Below, piece after piece: positions 51,394 to 62,500 of a stretch of DNA of 64,000 nucleotides; the stretch's first letter is position 1; each line of letters opens with the position of its first letter. Location of the stretch: NCBI GenBank assembly GCA_032718475.1, contig JAUCBJ010000577.1, positions 18,707 through 82,706 on the forward strand. Direction: 5' to 3'. The notes under the pieces were generated by a model. The model was not told the DNA's origin, did no database searches, and saw only the letters and a program-made list of their open reading frames with translations. The DNA comes from Nemertoderma westbladi (lineage: Eukaryota; Xenacoelomorpha; Nemertodermatida; Nemertodermatidae). The translations under genes and the position numbers were made by a program.

Positions 51394-53084
51394 TTAGGAA
51401 CCGAGAGGTTCATTACTGTAAGAATTGTTTGCTGACTGGCTGACTGACTGATCTACAGCCAAAACTACTCTAACGATTTTGATTAAATTTTCACAGCGGC
51501 TAGATACCGCGATTCTAAGGTCCCTGGTATGTTCTGCTATTTCGTCCATGAGCCGTGGGCTCGAAAAATAGACATAAACGAAAAAACGCCATAGGCGCAA
51601 TGGTAAAATAACACCAATGACAGCTGGTGTCGTGATGAAAAATGGCTTATGTAATGCATTTCTACAGAAGGCTTAGTATAAATCGATGAGGTTGCCAAGA
51701 TTATTGTACTTAGTACACCCATACTGTTTGTTTAAGCCTTAGGACACTCTGTCAAAGCAAATATTAACTAGTTGGTTTAGTTTGAAATCTGTTATCGCCT
51801 CAGCTGAATTACTCTTCCCAATGCATTCTATAGGAATATCTCATTCTGCTAATGTAAGCTGAATGACTTAAGTACACAGTACAGTGTGTTGGCTACATTA
51901 ATGCCAACATTATTGCAAAATGTTTTATTGTTGGATTACTCTCTGTCAATCTCCCCTTCAGAACATTGTATAGGGAATTTACTTTAGTTTACTCTACTGT
52001 GCCATTCAGCTGAATGGATTTGAGCGATTGCCAAGTTACAGAGTTGTATTATTCTCTGACCATAGGCAAAGACATCAAATCTTTTTAAAAAAGATACTTT
52101 TTCCATGTTTTTTTTTCTGACCAAAAATTTCAAAAAAAAATTTTTCGTAGCCAGTACTGCCAATCGATTCGCCATCAAAAATAACGCAAAAAATTTTTTT
52201 TGCTAAATTTTTAATTACTGTAAATTTTTGGCGACTGGGGGGGGTCAATTTTTTTCGATCCGCTATAACTCCGGAACGCTTTGTCCAAATTCGATGGGGT
52301 TTTCATTTTTCAACTTAATTCGATGTCCTCTTTCAGCCTATCCATGTTTCGAAACCCCAAACAGCGCCGTTCAAAAATTATTTTTATCTAGTTCTAGAAT
52401 TTTACAAATTTCAAAAAAGTTGCAGTATTTTATTAACGCCTTTACGGAATTCGATAGCGTTTTCGATTTTTATATTAAACGCAATATCCTGAATCTCACT
52501 AGCCTAGTTTCGCGTCACCAATGCCAAGATTTCATACTTTTTGAGGAAAATTTTTCTAGAATAATTTTTATTTAATTACATTTATAGCGATTTCTTATTA
52601 CTGATTGCACATGAATTGATGGAGTTTTCAATTTATTAACTAGACACGATATCGCGCATCGCACCAGCGTGGTTTCGAAATTCCAAAACGAGGTCTTCAC
52701 TAGTTGCAGGTCGATTTTGTTCTAGAATTGAGCAACTAATAATAGATCGAATTTATTAATAATTATTGTATGAAATATGATTGTATTTTTAGATAATTAC
52801 TGATTTTTACTGATTACAGATAATTACTGATTTGGTGGTGGCATTCTTGCTATTCCTTGGTGGTGCGATTTTTAATTGCTTTTAATTGTTTGTTCGTTAC
52901 TTTAATATTGTGTTTTCCTGGACCTATTGATTAATGGCAGAATTAAGTATTTTGTTAAACAGTAAAATTTAGTTTTCATTATTTATTATTTTTAGATAAT
53001 TATTAGTTCTATACTAATTCTCGTTGTCTCTTTTATTTAAAATAAAAAGTCGGTTCCTTATCGGGCCGCTAGGCCCGTCACTAG
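51394..53084 (+). mobile_element. Non-autonomous Helitron-like element (1.69 kb)
   Basis: Comparison with the empty site at about 44902 shows a clean insertion between A and T with no target duplication (a one-base shift to T|A is equally possible). The 3' end is CTAG preceded by the hairpin GGGCC-GCTA-GGCCC (53063-53076), the CTRR rule and palindrome of Helitrons. The 5' end TTAGGAACCGAGAGGTTC can fold, and its TTAGGAACCG is inverted at CGGTTCCTTA (53051-53060), just inside the 3' hairpin. Such asymmetric inverted repeats are a Helitron2/Helentron trait. No Rep or helicase frame is present. The interior contains two long AT-rich repeats of TTCGAT-like sequence but no gene. Confidence 0.72.
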
Positions 53085-54215
53085 TAATAATATTAACCTA
53101 TTCCATTATCGGTGTACTGCTTAAAATGGTGTAGACAATTAATAGCAGGGTTGCCATCCTAGGCATTCTACTACTTTTATTTCAACAAAGCAACATGATT
53201 TGATTTGATTCGAATTGATTTTTTATTATTGAATATGTGAGAAACAGGGCAATTTATGCTTAATTTATTTTTGCTCGAAGCTAGATTTTTGATTGATTTC
53301 TGATCCGCCGATTTGATTTAAATAAACTGATTAGTTAGAATGTATATTTAATAATCAATGATTATAGTGGAGGAAAGACTTCAGTGAAACGTAATCTCGA
53401 GAGAGGCAATATAAGAATACAATAAAATATTCCATGAAAAAATCATATACATTATACTTAATTAACAGATATAATATCCCCCTTGATGTATGTGTCAATG
53501 CATATAGAAACCAGACAATCCCGAGAAAAAATAATTTTTGAGTTATGTATTGCATCAGAAGCGCATTTTAATTAGCTTTCAAACGCACCCACACCCACCC
53601 ACATGTCATTGCGACCCACAGTTCAAAGGTTATGAAAGAAATAGTGAAAGTTAATAAAAGGAAAATTTTATAATAGCAATTTTTAAATATTGATTTAAAT
53701 GCTCGAAAACTATGTTTTTAAATCGAAGTAAATCTTAACTCTCTCAGTTCGTCTGTCTGTCTGTCTGTAAAAAATATAACAGCATTCCAGCTAACTAACA
53801 TTTTGTTGTAGGGGTGTTTCTGGTCGGAGATTTCATTTCCGATGTCAGTTTTCATGCTTGAAGTGATCTAGACTGAATGTGTGTCTGTCTGTGTGTCGGT
53901 CTTTCTGTCTGTCCGACAGTCCGACAGACATACAAACAGTCTTAAATCCATAAAACTTACAAACTGACATCGGAAGTGACATCACCGCCCAGAAATACCC
54001 CCATAGCGTAAAGTTTAGTCAGTAAGTAAACTTCCTTATATTTTTGGCAGACAAACAGACAGACAGAGCGACAGTCAGACAGACCGACAAAACATACAAT
54101 TTTTTAAAAACTCTTCAATGAAGATAAACATACCTACAGTAATGAATATATTTTTAAAAAAGAAAAAATTTTTTTACTTCATTCTCCATTATTTTCTCAA
54201 AATGAATTCTGCCCG
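53085..54215. repeat. Segmental repeats: right part of copy 2 and second copy of the 50.1-kb unit
   Basis: 53085-53357 continues copy 2 of the 44-kb repeat; 53357-53910 duplicates 50092-50640. CTGT/ACAG microsatellites lie at 53745-53768, 53880-53925 and 54050-54085. No gene is seen. Confidence 0.8.
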
Positions 54216-56496
54216 GAATTGTCTGGTTTCTATTTGCACTAACACTATTGTCTGGTTTCTATATGCACTGACAGAATTGTCTGGTTCCTATATGCACTGA
54301 CACAATTGTCTGGTTTCTATATGCACTGACACAATTGTCTGGTTTCTATATGCACTGACACAATTGTCTGGTTTCTATATGCACTGACATAATAGTCTGG
54401 TTTCTATATGCACTGACACAATTGTCTGGTTTCTATATGCACTGACAGAATTGTCTGGCGTCTATATGCACTGACACAATTGTTTGGTTTCTATATGCAC
54501 TGACACAATTGTCTGGTTTCTATATGCACTGACAGAATTGTCTGGTTTCTATATGCACTGACAGAATTGTCTGGTTTCTATATGCACTGACAGAATTGTC
54601 TGGTTTCTATATGCACTGACACAATTGTCTGGTTTCTATATGCACTGACACAATTGTCTGGTTTCTATATGCACTGACAGAATTGTCTGGTTTCTATATG
54701 CACTGACACAATTGTCTGGTTTCTATATGCACTGACACAATTGTCTGGTTTCTATATGCACTGACACAATTGTCTGGTTTCTATATGCACTGACACAATT
54801 GTCTGGTTTCTATATGCACTGACAGAATTGTCTGGTTTTTATATGCACTGACACAATTGTCTGGTTTCTATATGCACTGACAGAATTGTCTGGTTTCTAT
54901 ATGCACTGACACAATTGTCTGGTTTCTATATGCACTGACACAATTGTCTGGTTTCTATATGCACTGACACAATTGTCTGGTTTCTATATGCACTGACACA
55001 ATTGTCTGGTTTCTATATGCACTGACAGAATTGTCTGGTTTTTATATGCACTGACACAATTGTCTGGTTTCTATATGCACTGACACAATTGTCTGGTTTC
55101 TATATGCACTGACACAATTGTCTGGTTTCTATATGCACTGACAGAATTGTCTGGTTTCTATATGCACTGACAGAATTGTCTGGTTTCTATATGCACTGAC
55201 ACAATTGTCTGGTTTCTATATGCACTGACAGAATTGTCTGGTTTCTATATGCACTGACACAATTGTCTGGTTTCTATATGCACTGACACAATTGTCTGGT
55301 TTCTATATGCACTGACACAATTGTCTGGTTTCTATATGCACTGACACAATTGTCTGGTTTCTATATGCACTGACACAATTGTATGGTTTCTATATGCACT
55401 GACAGAATTGTCTGGTTCCTATATGCACTGACACAATTGTCTGGTTTCTATATGCACTGACAGAATTGTCTGGTTTCTATATGCACTGACACAATTGTCT
55501 GGTTTCTATATGCACTGACACAATTGTCTGGTTTCTATATGCACTGACACAATTGTCTGGTTTCTATATGCACTGACACAATTGACTGGTTTCTATATGC
55601 ATGACAGAATTGTCTGGTTTCTATATGCACTGACAGAATTGTCTGGTTTCTATATGCACTGACACAATTGTCTGGTTTCTGTTTGCACTGACACAATTGT
55701 CTGGTTTCTATATGCACTGACACAATTGTCTGGTTTCTATATGCACTGACACAATTGTCTGGTTTCTATATGCACTGACACAATTGTCTGGTTTCTATAT
55801 GCACTGACACAATTGTCTGGTTTCTATATGCACTGACACAATTGTCTGGTTTCTATATGCACTGACAGAATTGTCTGGTTTCTATATGCACTGACACAAT
55901 TCTCTGGTTTCTATATGCCCTGACAGAATTGTCTGGTTTCTATATGCACTGACACAATTATCTGGTTTCTATATGCACTGACACAATTGTCTGGTTTCTA
56001 TATGCACTGACAGAATTGTCTGGTTTCTATATGCACTGACACAATTGTCTGGTTTCTATATGCACTGACACAATTGTCTGGTTTCTATATGCACTGACAC
56101 AATTGTCTGGTTTCCATATGCACTGACACAATTGTCTGGTTTCTATATGCACTGACACAATTGTCTGGTTTCTATATGCACTGACAGAATTGTCTGGTTT
56201 CTATATGCACTGACACAATTGTCTGGTTTCTATATGCACTGACAGAATTGTCTGGTTTCTATATGCACTGACACAATTGTCTGGTTTCTATATGCACTGA
56301 CACAATTGTCTGGTTTCTATATGCACTGACACAATTGTCTGGTTTCTATATGCACTGACACAATTGTCTGGTTTCTATATGCACTGACAGAATTGTCTGG
56401 TTTTTATATGCACTGACACAATTGTCTGGTTTCTATATGCACTGACACAATTGTCTGGTTTCTATATGCACTGACACAATTGTCTGGTTTCTATAT
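54216..56496 (+). repeat. 29-bp tandem array (about 78 copies) upstream of otopetrin paralogue 2
   Basis: Unit GTCTGGTTTCTATATGCACT GACACAATT, with GACAGAATT as the main variant. The first copies are degenerate (TATTTGCACT). A single copy of the unit exists in the repeats at 50222-50250 and 53495-53523 in reverse orientation, so the array arose by amplification of that segment. There are no spacers between units. Short minus-strand frames through it are not genes. Confidence 0.97.
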
Positions 56497-56509
56497 TTTC
56501 AATCTAATA

Positions 56510-56742
56510 ATAAATAATACGTTATTAATTCCAAATCAATTTTCCACTCAGTTACCATTACTTTTAAGTTGGCATTGTGTAATTCTTTTTTATAAAATAT
56601 TAAATTCCTTACATTGTTAGTTACTGTAAATAAATCAAGAAAAAATACTAGGAGATCAAAAATATTTAATGTAAGTGATAGTATTTGGATGAGTCAGTGT
56701 GATTGTCTTCTAGATATTAATCTTATTTATAAATAATTGATT
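56510..56742 (+). promoter_or_regulatory. 5' flank of otopetrin paralogue 2
   Basis: Homologous to 35915-36147, including GTTACTGTAAATAAATCAAG and GTATTTGGATGAGTCAGTGT. The homology begins just after the 29-bp array. Confidence 0.6.
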
Positions 56743-58476
56743 ATGGATAGATTACCCCGCCAAGAAGGTTTGCGATCAAATGATGAGGATGAATTCTTAT
56801 CGGCAGATGAAGAAATTAGGAGAGGTGGGGAAGATGATAGGGAAATAGTTATAGAAGAGGATAATGGACTACTACGATCGGCATGCTGCATTGCAGCTGC
56901 ATTTTTAAGAATGCTGTGCCGGCTTAACGACAAAATTGCACAGGATAATGGTACTGCAACATCAGAGACAGAAGACAGACAGAGACATAGTGGAACGTCA
57001 CAAGCTCATCGCCAACCCATTGATTGTGGCACCTCTATGAGGTCCTTGAGTTTACTCTACTGTATGCTCTTGGTCGTTATATCTATTGTGCTACCAATCA
57101 CTGAAATATTGCAACCGTCGCTATGGAAACCCTCATACACTTACTGTTGGGCCATCGGAATGTTTGTTGTAGGAATCGCATCAAATTTATACATTGGTTT
57201 CCTACCGGATAACCAAAGGTTAGAAGAAACACGAGTCGCTAATATTGTTATAAAATGCGCATGCGCAATATGTGGAGGGATTGGCGTTTTGAATGCATCT
57301 CTAGAAATAGCAGCTTTCATTGCCTTCAAACATACATGCACTACTATAACAGAGCCAATTGCGTACGGATTTAAATTCGCTTTCGTTTTCTCCCAGTTTA
57401 AGTTGTTGTTTGTCGATTGCAACCGTTGTTTGTCGAGCACTTGGGGAGTTCGGATGTCATTAGCTCATATTCTAGCCACTGATATATTTATTTGGATTTA
57501 TCTAATTATTTTGGAAGCAAGGAATGATCTAGATTTGGGGGGCGAGATTGATGTTTCCATGACAACGCCTCTGCCATCTCCTATTCCCTGGGTGATTGTT
57601 TGTCTGTATGATTCCAGCACTCTTCTCGGAAAGTTTATCCTAACAATTAAACCTCTACTCTATGCGTTTACCGTTGAGTACGCTGTAACCTCAGCCACTG
57701 TTGTCCATGCTATGCTAAAAGCTAGTGATAACAATATCGATGGCCCGCAAATTGTTAACGACGATGACAACGGCAGACGGAATCCCTGCCTTCGCCTTCG
57801 TGTGATAACAAACCCCCCTGTGATTGGGGCCGTTCTGGGGGTAGTTTCGATTATTCTTATGATTACCGTGGTCCTTTGCTACAATTACCTGTATAAGGAT
57901 CACCTCCAGACGATGGTAAGTATCTACGAATGGACCCAAATTAGCTTCGGAGTATTGATGGTTAGTGCCACTGGATTCAGCTGGTGGAAATTCACCAAAT
58001 ACCACGAGCGTTTCACATCTGATAAACATTCTCTGGATGAAAACATTCTAATTGTTTCACTTTTTGGATTATTTGCTGATGAGTGTTTCACTCTCGTTGC
58101 CACGATGTTAAATCCTTTGGAAAATCTTACGTCTTATTCGTGGTTGTTTAGGATCCTTTTCTTTATAGAAACTGGTTTGCAAACTGCGTTCATTTTCGAT
58201 GCGTTGAAACGGAAACCATCGCAAATGGAAATGGCAAGTCGCCAAGCCGTGATGTACCTCCTCTGTACTAACATCGCGTACTGGATTCAAAGTATATTCG
58301 AGGTCCAAGCGCCAGACTCTTCGCCTGTTCAAGAAGCGTTCTACACAACAAGGTCGTGGGAGATTATCACGCACATCTGCGGCCCGTTGGAAATTCTGTT
58401 TCGGTTTCACTCCTTTGCATGTCTGTGCGACATTATCAATGAGTCCTATGAACATCATGCAGAAAGACATGTTTAG
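56743..58476 (+). CDS. Otopetrin-like proton channel, paralogue 2 (577 residues, single exon, LINE tail in frame)
   Basis: ATG at 56743, stop TAG at 58474. Same plan as paralogue 1: acidic N-terminus, twelve hydrophobic segments, MSLAHILATDIFIWIYLI, LLYAFTVEYAVTSATVVHAM, MYLLCTNIAYWIQSIFE and GPLEILFRFHSFACLCDII. It retains the segment-10 residues YSWLFRIL that paralogue 1 lacks. After EEDNG, 28 extra residues (LLRSACCIAAAFLRMLCRLN DKIAQDNG) come from a 74-bp LINE-A tail plus a 10-bp target duplication; the frame is kept. The insert is Cys- and Leu-rich and could form a hydrophobic helix in the cytoplasmic N-terminus. The rest of the frame is intact, so the gene may be functional; expression is unknown. 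Confidence 0.87.
   Translation: MDRLPRQEGLRSNDEDEFLSADEEIRRGGEDDREIVIEEDNGLLRSACCIAAAFLRMLCRLNDKIAQDNGTATSETEDRQRHSGTSQAHRQPIDCGTSMRSLSLLYCMLLVVISIVLPITEILQPSLWKPSYTYCWAIGMFVVGIASNLYIGFLPDNQRLEETRVANIVIKCACAICGGIGVLNASLEIAAFIAFKHTCTTITEPIAYGFKFAFVFSQFKLLFVDCNRCLSSTWGVRMSLAHILATDIFIWIYLIILEARNDLDLGGEIDVSMTTPLPSPIPWVIVCLYDSSTLLGKFILTIKPLLYAFTVEYAVTSATVVHAMLKASDNNIDGPQIVNDDDNGRRNPCLRLRVITNPPVIGAVLGVVSIILMITVVLCYNYLYKDHLQTMVSIYEWTQISFGVLMVSATGFSWWKFTKYHERFTSDKHSLDENILIVSLFGLFADECFTLVATMLNPLENLTSYSWLFRILFFIETGLQTAFIFDALKRKPSQMEMASRQAVMYLLCTNIAYWIQSIFEVQAPDSSPVQEAFYTTRSWEIITHICGPLEILFRFHSFACLCDIINESYEHHAERHV
56868..56941 (-). mobile_element. 74-bp LINE-A 3' tail inserted in the otopetrin coding region
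   Basis: Reverse complement of the LINE-A end: TGCAATTTTGTCGTTAAGCC, GGCACAGCATTCTTAAAAAT, GCAGCTGCAATGCAGCATGC, then GTAGTAGT. Target duplication AGGATAATGG at 56858-56867 and 56942-56951. Paralogue 1 shows the empty site (GAGGATAATGGAACTGC). Confidence 0.93.
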
Positions 58477-59539
58477 ATTATATCGCGAATTAATATCAAT
58501 AATATATATTTAATTTAATTACAGAAACAAATGAGAAACCAGTCTCCTATCAAAAATGAAATCTAACTACAAATAAACACTTTAATAACTGCACGAATAA
58601 CTATCCTATATATTAGAAAATACAGGACTTTTTGTCCACCGAAAGGGGTAAGTCTACATACTAAATTTGATAAAAATAAAGGGTTTCAGGATTTAAACAC
58701 TGTACCCGGGGAAACACAGATCCATCATCAGCAGTGTACTGTGAGTCCCTACCCTATCTAAATACAGCACAGTACCAATTGACCAATATAATACAGGAAA
58801 TGAAACCAAATACTGAAATAGAGAAATAAAACAAATCAGACAGGTAGTAAATAGATGAAAGGAAACCCAAAAACTGATACCACTAAAGCCTAAATGAAAT
58901 ACATGAAACCAAAATAAGAATGAACCCAAATTAGAATAGTGACCAAATGGTGAACTACTATAACCTGCATAACAAATAAATCTATAATGGCTGTATTGCA
59001 CAGTCTAATAATAGATATGTTATAAAGTGTTTATTTGTAGTTCATTTTCTAATAGGAAACTGGTTTCACATATGTTTCCATATATATATTTCGCCAGTCA
59101 GGTTGTACTGTACCCATCTTGTTCCTTATTTAATTTAATTACTATTATATAATTTTATTTTATGCAATTTAATTTAAAGTTTCGTATAATAACTTGTTAC
59201 ATACTTGTGTGTAAAGTAGCACATTACATTATGCTGTTCCGAGTGCTTTGTTACACGAACGAACGTAGTGAGTGAGTGAAAATAAAGCCACGAGGATCAG
59301 AACACTGTAAAGTACTTTGCAACAAGTATGTATGTAGTTTTATTCCAAAATTGTAGCATTACGAAATGATTGTATATATATTATAAGTGATAGAAACTGC
59401 ACAAATTAAATTAGTTGCTGTATAAATAAATGTAAAAATGCCTTAAAATATGTTTATAAAAAAGTTAGCTTATATTTATGGTGGCGTTTGGAGCCATGTT
59501 AATAATATAGCTACTGGTTATTAATAGCTATACCCCGCG
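58477..59539. other. 3' flank of otopetrin paralogue 2
   Basis: Homologous to 45391-45800 except for the 605-bp insertion at 58523-59127. It holds AATAAAG at about 59280. No gene is recognised. Confidence 0.7.
58523..59127. mobile_element. 605-bp non-autonomous element with inverted repeats
   Basis: Absent from the homologous flank at 45.4 kb. It is flanked by the 15-bp direct repeat ATTTAATTTAATTAC (58508-58522, 59128-59142). The left end GAGAAACCAGTCTCCTATCA through CTACAAATAAACACTTTA is inverted at AAAGTGTTTATTTGTAG to GGTTTCACATATGTTTCC (59024-59079). A 48-bp non-inverted tail follows. The AT-rich target repeat could be partly coincidental. It is MITE-like or foldback-like; no open frame. 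Confidence 0.68.
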
Positions 59540-59579
59540 TACCGGTAGGTAATGCAGTAGGCCTATCTGGCTGTCAGGC
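59540..59579. repeat. Left 40-bp target duplication of LINE-A
   Basis: TACCGGTAGGTAATGCAGTA GGCCTATCTGGCTGTCAGGC, matching 63345-63384 with one mismatch. Confidence 0.92.
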
Positions 59580-62500
59580 TGTTTTGCGTCAGGTCAGGTA
59601 TTCTAGGTCATTGATCAAGAAAACTTGCCACCTCCATGCAGTATAAAGGAGGTGCCACCTTTACCTGCATAGACCCTCTTACTAGGGCAAATCTGGTCCT
59701 GTAACTAGGACCCCCTTCGTTCTGGGATAAGGACGCCCTTGGTCCTGGATTAAGGACCCAAATACTTGGCTGCAGGGGTATATGGCCTGACCAGGCAGAT
59801 GGTGATCTACCAATGGCTGGTCAGGAGTAGAGTGTTCTCATGTCCACTCTGAGTGCACTTTACTGCAACCTGCACCTGGCAGCAGGGGTACAGGGCATGA
59901 CCCAGCAGATAAGCTGCAACAGCCAATGGTGGGTCATGTGCGCCAGCGTTGATATGGACGATGTGCCTCATATCTGACTCCATTGCGACACCCACCCTGT
60001 GGAATGGCAAACCAGGGTGTGGTATTTGCCCCGAGAGCTGACTCGGCAAAAAAGCACCCCCCAACCCCCCTATCGATTACATTAGTAATGCGGAGGTCCG
60101 GCCACTAGAGGCCAGTGGAATTACCGGACACAATCGGCCTCACAGGCGTCAGTTATCTCCTGACCGGCTGCCTTTCTCACCCCCTACTGGAGAGAGAGCA
60201 GCCAACAATTCTTTGAGTCCCTTTCCTGATGACCTTTCTGGCCCAAACCCTGGGTCACCAGGGAGGCCAGATTGTGATGGGGAGAGGGATTCTGGAGTTG
60301 GAGGCTACTCTCATATTCCACCCCGACCAACAAAGCCATTGGTGAATCTGAGGAAAGTCACTAGACTAGCCTCAGTAAACACCCTAACACTCGGGTCCCC
60401 AATGCGACAAAGTGAGCTGACTGCCTTGGCAGATAAGCTTTCTCTTAGTGCAGTGGGTGTTCAAGAGCACCGAATGCAGACTGGACAGACTGATGAAGTT
60501 CTTATTAAGGACATGGGGGGCGGTTGGCGACTCGCCCTCGCGTCAGCAGATGATAGTGGCAATGGTGGAATTGGTCTATTGATGAATCCAACTGCACATG
60601 CAGCATTGGACAAAATAGACCAAATCTCTAACCGCATCATCCGTTGCCACTTCTCATGTTCTGGAAGACTGGCTAAGAAGTTTCCTAAGGTGGTTCTGAT
60701 TGTGTGCTACTCTCCAACTAGTGTTGCCCCTGTAGAGGAGGTGGAAAATTTCTACCACAATCTACAAGCAGCTACTGATGGAGTGGATCAGCATACATTC
60801 TTAACATTCCTGGGAGACTTTAATGCAAGTCTGCATCAATCACCTACATCGCCCTGGGTCTATAGCAATAGTGTTAACCGAAATTCTGTCCATTTTCAGG
60901 ATTTTATCTCTGGAAATGGATTGTTTTCGGCTGGAACCCAGTTCAAGAAGCGAACTGGAAAGCTATGGACTCATAGTGGACCCAGTGGTCACAAGTCCCA
61001 GATAGACCATATTCTGTTTCGTAGGAAATACAGGAGCTCTATACAAGACTGTAATGCATTTACACTTCGACCCTTCTCAAGTGATCACCGCCTTATTGTG
61101 GCCAAGGTAAGACTTAGTCTGCGTGATAGCAGAACAACGAGATCTGCCTTGCCACGGCATGACTGGTCCTCTCTGTTGCAACAGCCAAATGTGAGATCCA
61201 GCTTCACACTACAGCTGAGCAACAGGTATGAGGCTCTTGCCTCTGAGGCGGCAGATCACTGTGAGGGCTATACTGCCTTTACAGAAGCAGTGAAGTTAGC
61301 AGCTGCAGAAACAGTTCCTGTATACCCTCGAAACAGGAAAAGGGCCCCCTGGACTGACAACAAAATTCAGAAGTGCCGAAATGACCTTCATAAGGCACAG
61401 AAAGAGTCCCGAATCAAACAGACTACAGCGGCCAAGAATGCAGTTAAGGCTGCATCTAGGTCCCTGAACAGGCAGTACTCTGTTAATCTACAGGAGCTAA
61501 TAAACCAACAGGTTGATGCCATCAATGATGCTGACGACAGCATGCAATCATCCCAGGCATGGAAATCGATCAACTTGCTTACTGGGCGGAAAAGCCAACC
61601 AACCACCAAGGTTAAGGCTGAATCACCAGCCGATCGCCTCAATGGTTGGAAAGCCCACTTTGAAAAGCTCCTCAATAATGACAGGGTATTGCCTGATAAC
61701 TTTATAGAAGTAAAAGTGTCTGAGTCTGTACTCCCAGATATTCCCATTGGCGATATCTCCTTTGCAGAAGTGAAGGCTGCTGCAAAGAGCATTAAGACCA
61801 ATCGAGCCAGTGGAGTAGATGGTGTTCCCCCTGAGGTCTTTAAAATACCTGAGTGTTTAAAGCTCATCTATCCCATCATAGTAGACATGTACCGAACAAC
61901 AAGAGTCCCACAAGAAATGAAAACAAATAAGTTGGTGCCAGTTCCCAAGAAGGGCAACCTAACACTCTATGGTTCTTTTCGGGGAATCTCATTGATCTCG
62001 ATTGCTGCAAAGCTATACAATAGGATTCTATTAAATCGCATCGGGATCCCATTGAGAGACTGCTCCGTGGAAATCAGAATGGGTTCCGTAAAGGTCGTGG
62101 GACCATGGGGCCCACGGCCGGCAGGACAATTGAAGAATTATCAAAAAAGAAAGTCAGACAGCTATCTGGCTGTTATCTTTGTTGAATTCTTCAAGGCCTT
62201 TGATTCAGTCTCTCGCTCACGTATGTTCAGCATACTTTCATTATATGGGATTCCTGATGAAATTATTGCAGCAATCAGATCAGTATACGATGGTTCGACA
62301 ACATTTGTGTCTACTGTTGACGGTGACACAGAACCATTTGAAGTGTTATGGGGCGTCCTCCAAGGAGACACACTTGCACCATTCTTGTTCATTATTGTGG
62401 TTGACTATGTTCTACGCATGTCCTTAGATCATCATAATGATGATGGGGTGATGATAACTCCACCTACTGGCTCCAGAAGTCGAGGAAATCCTGCCAAGTA

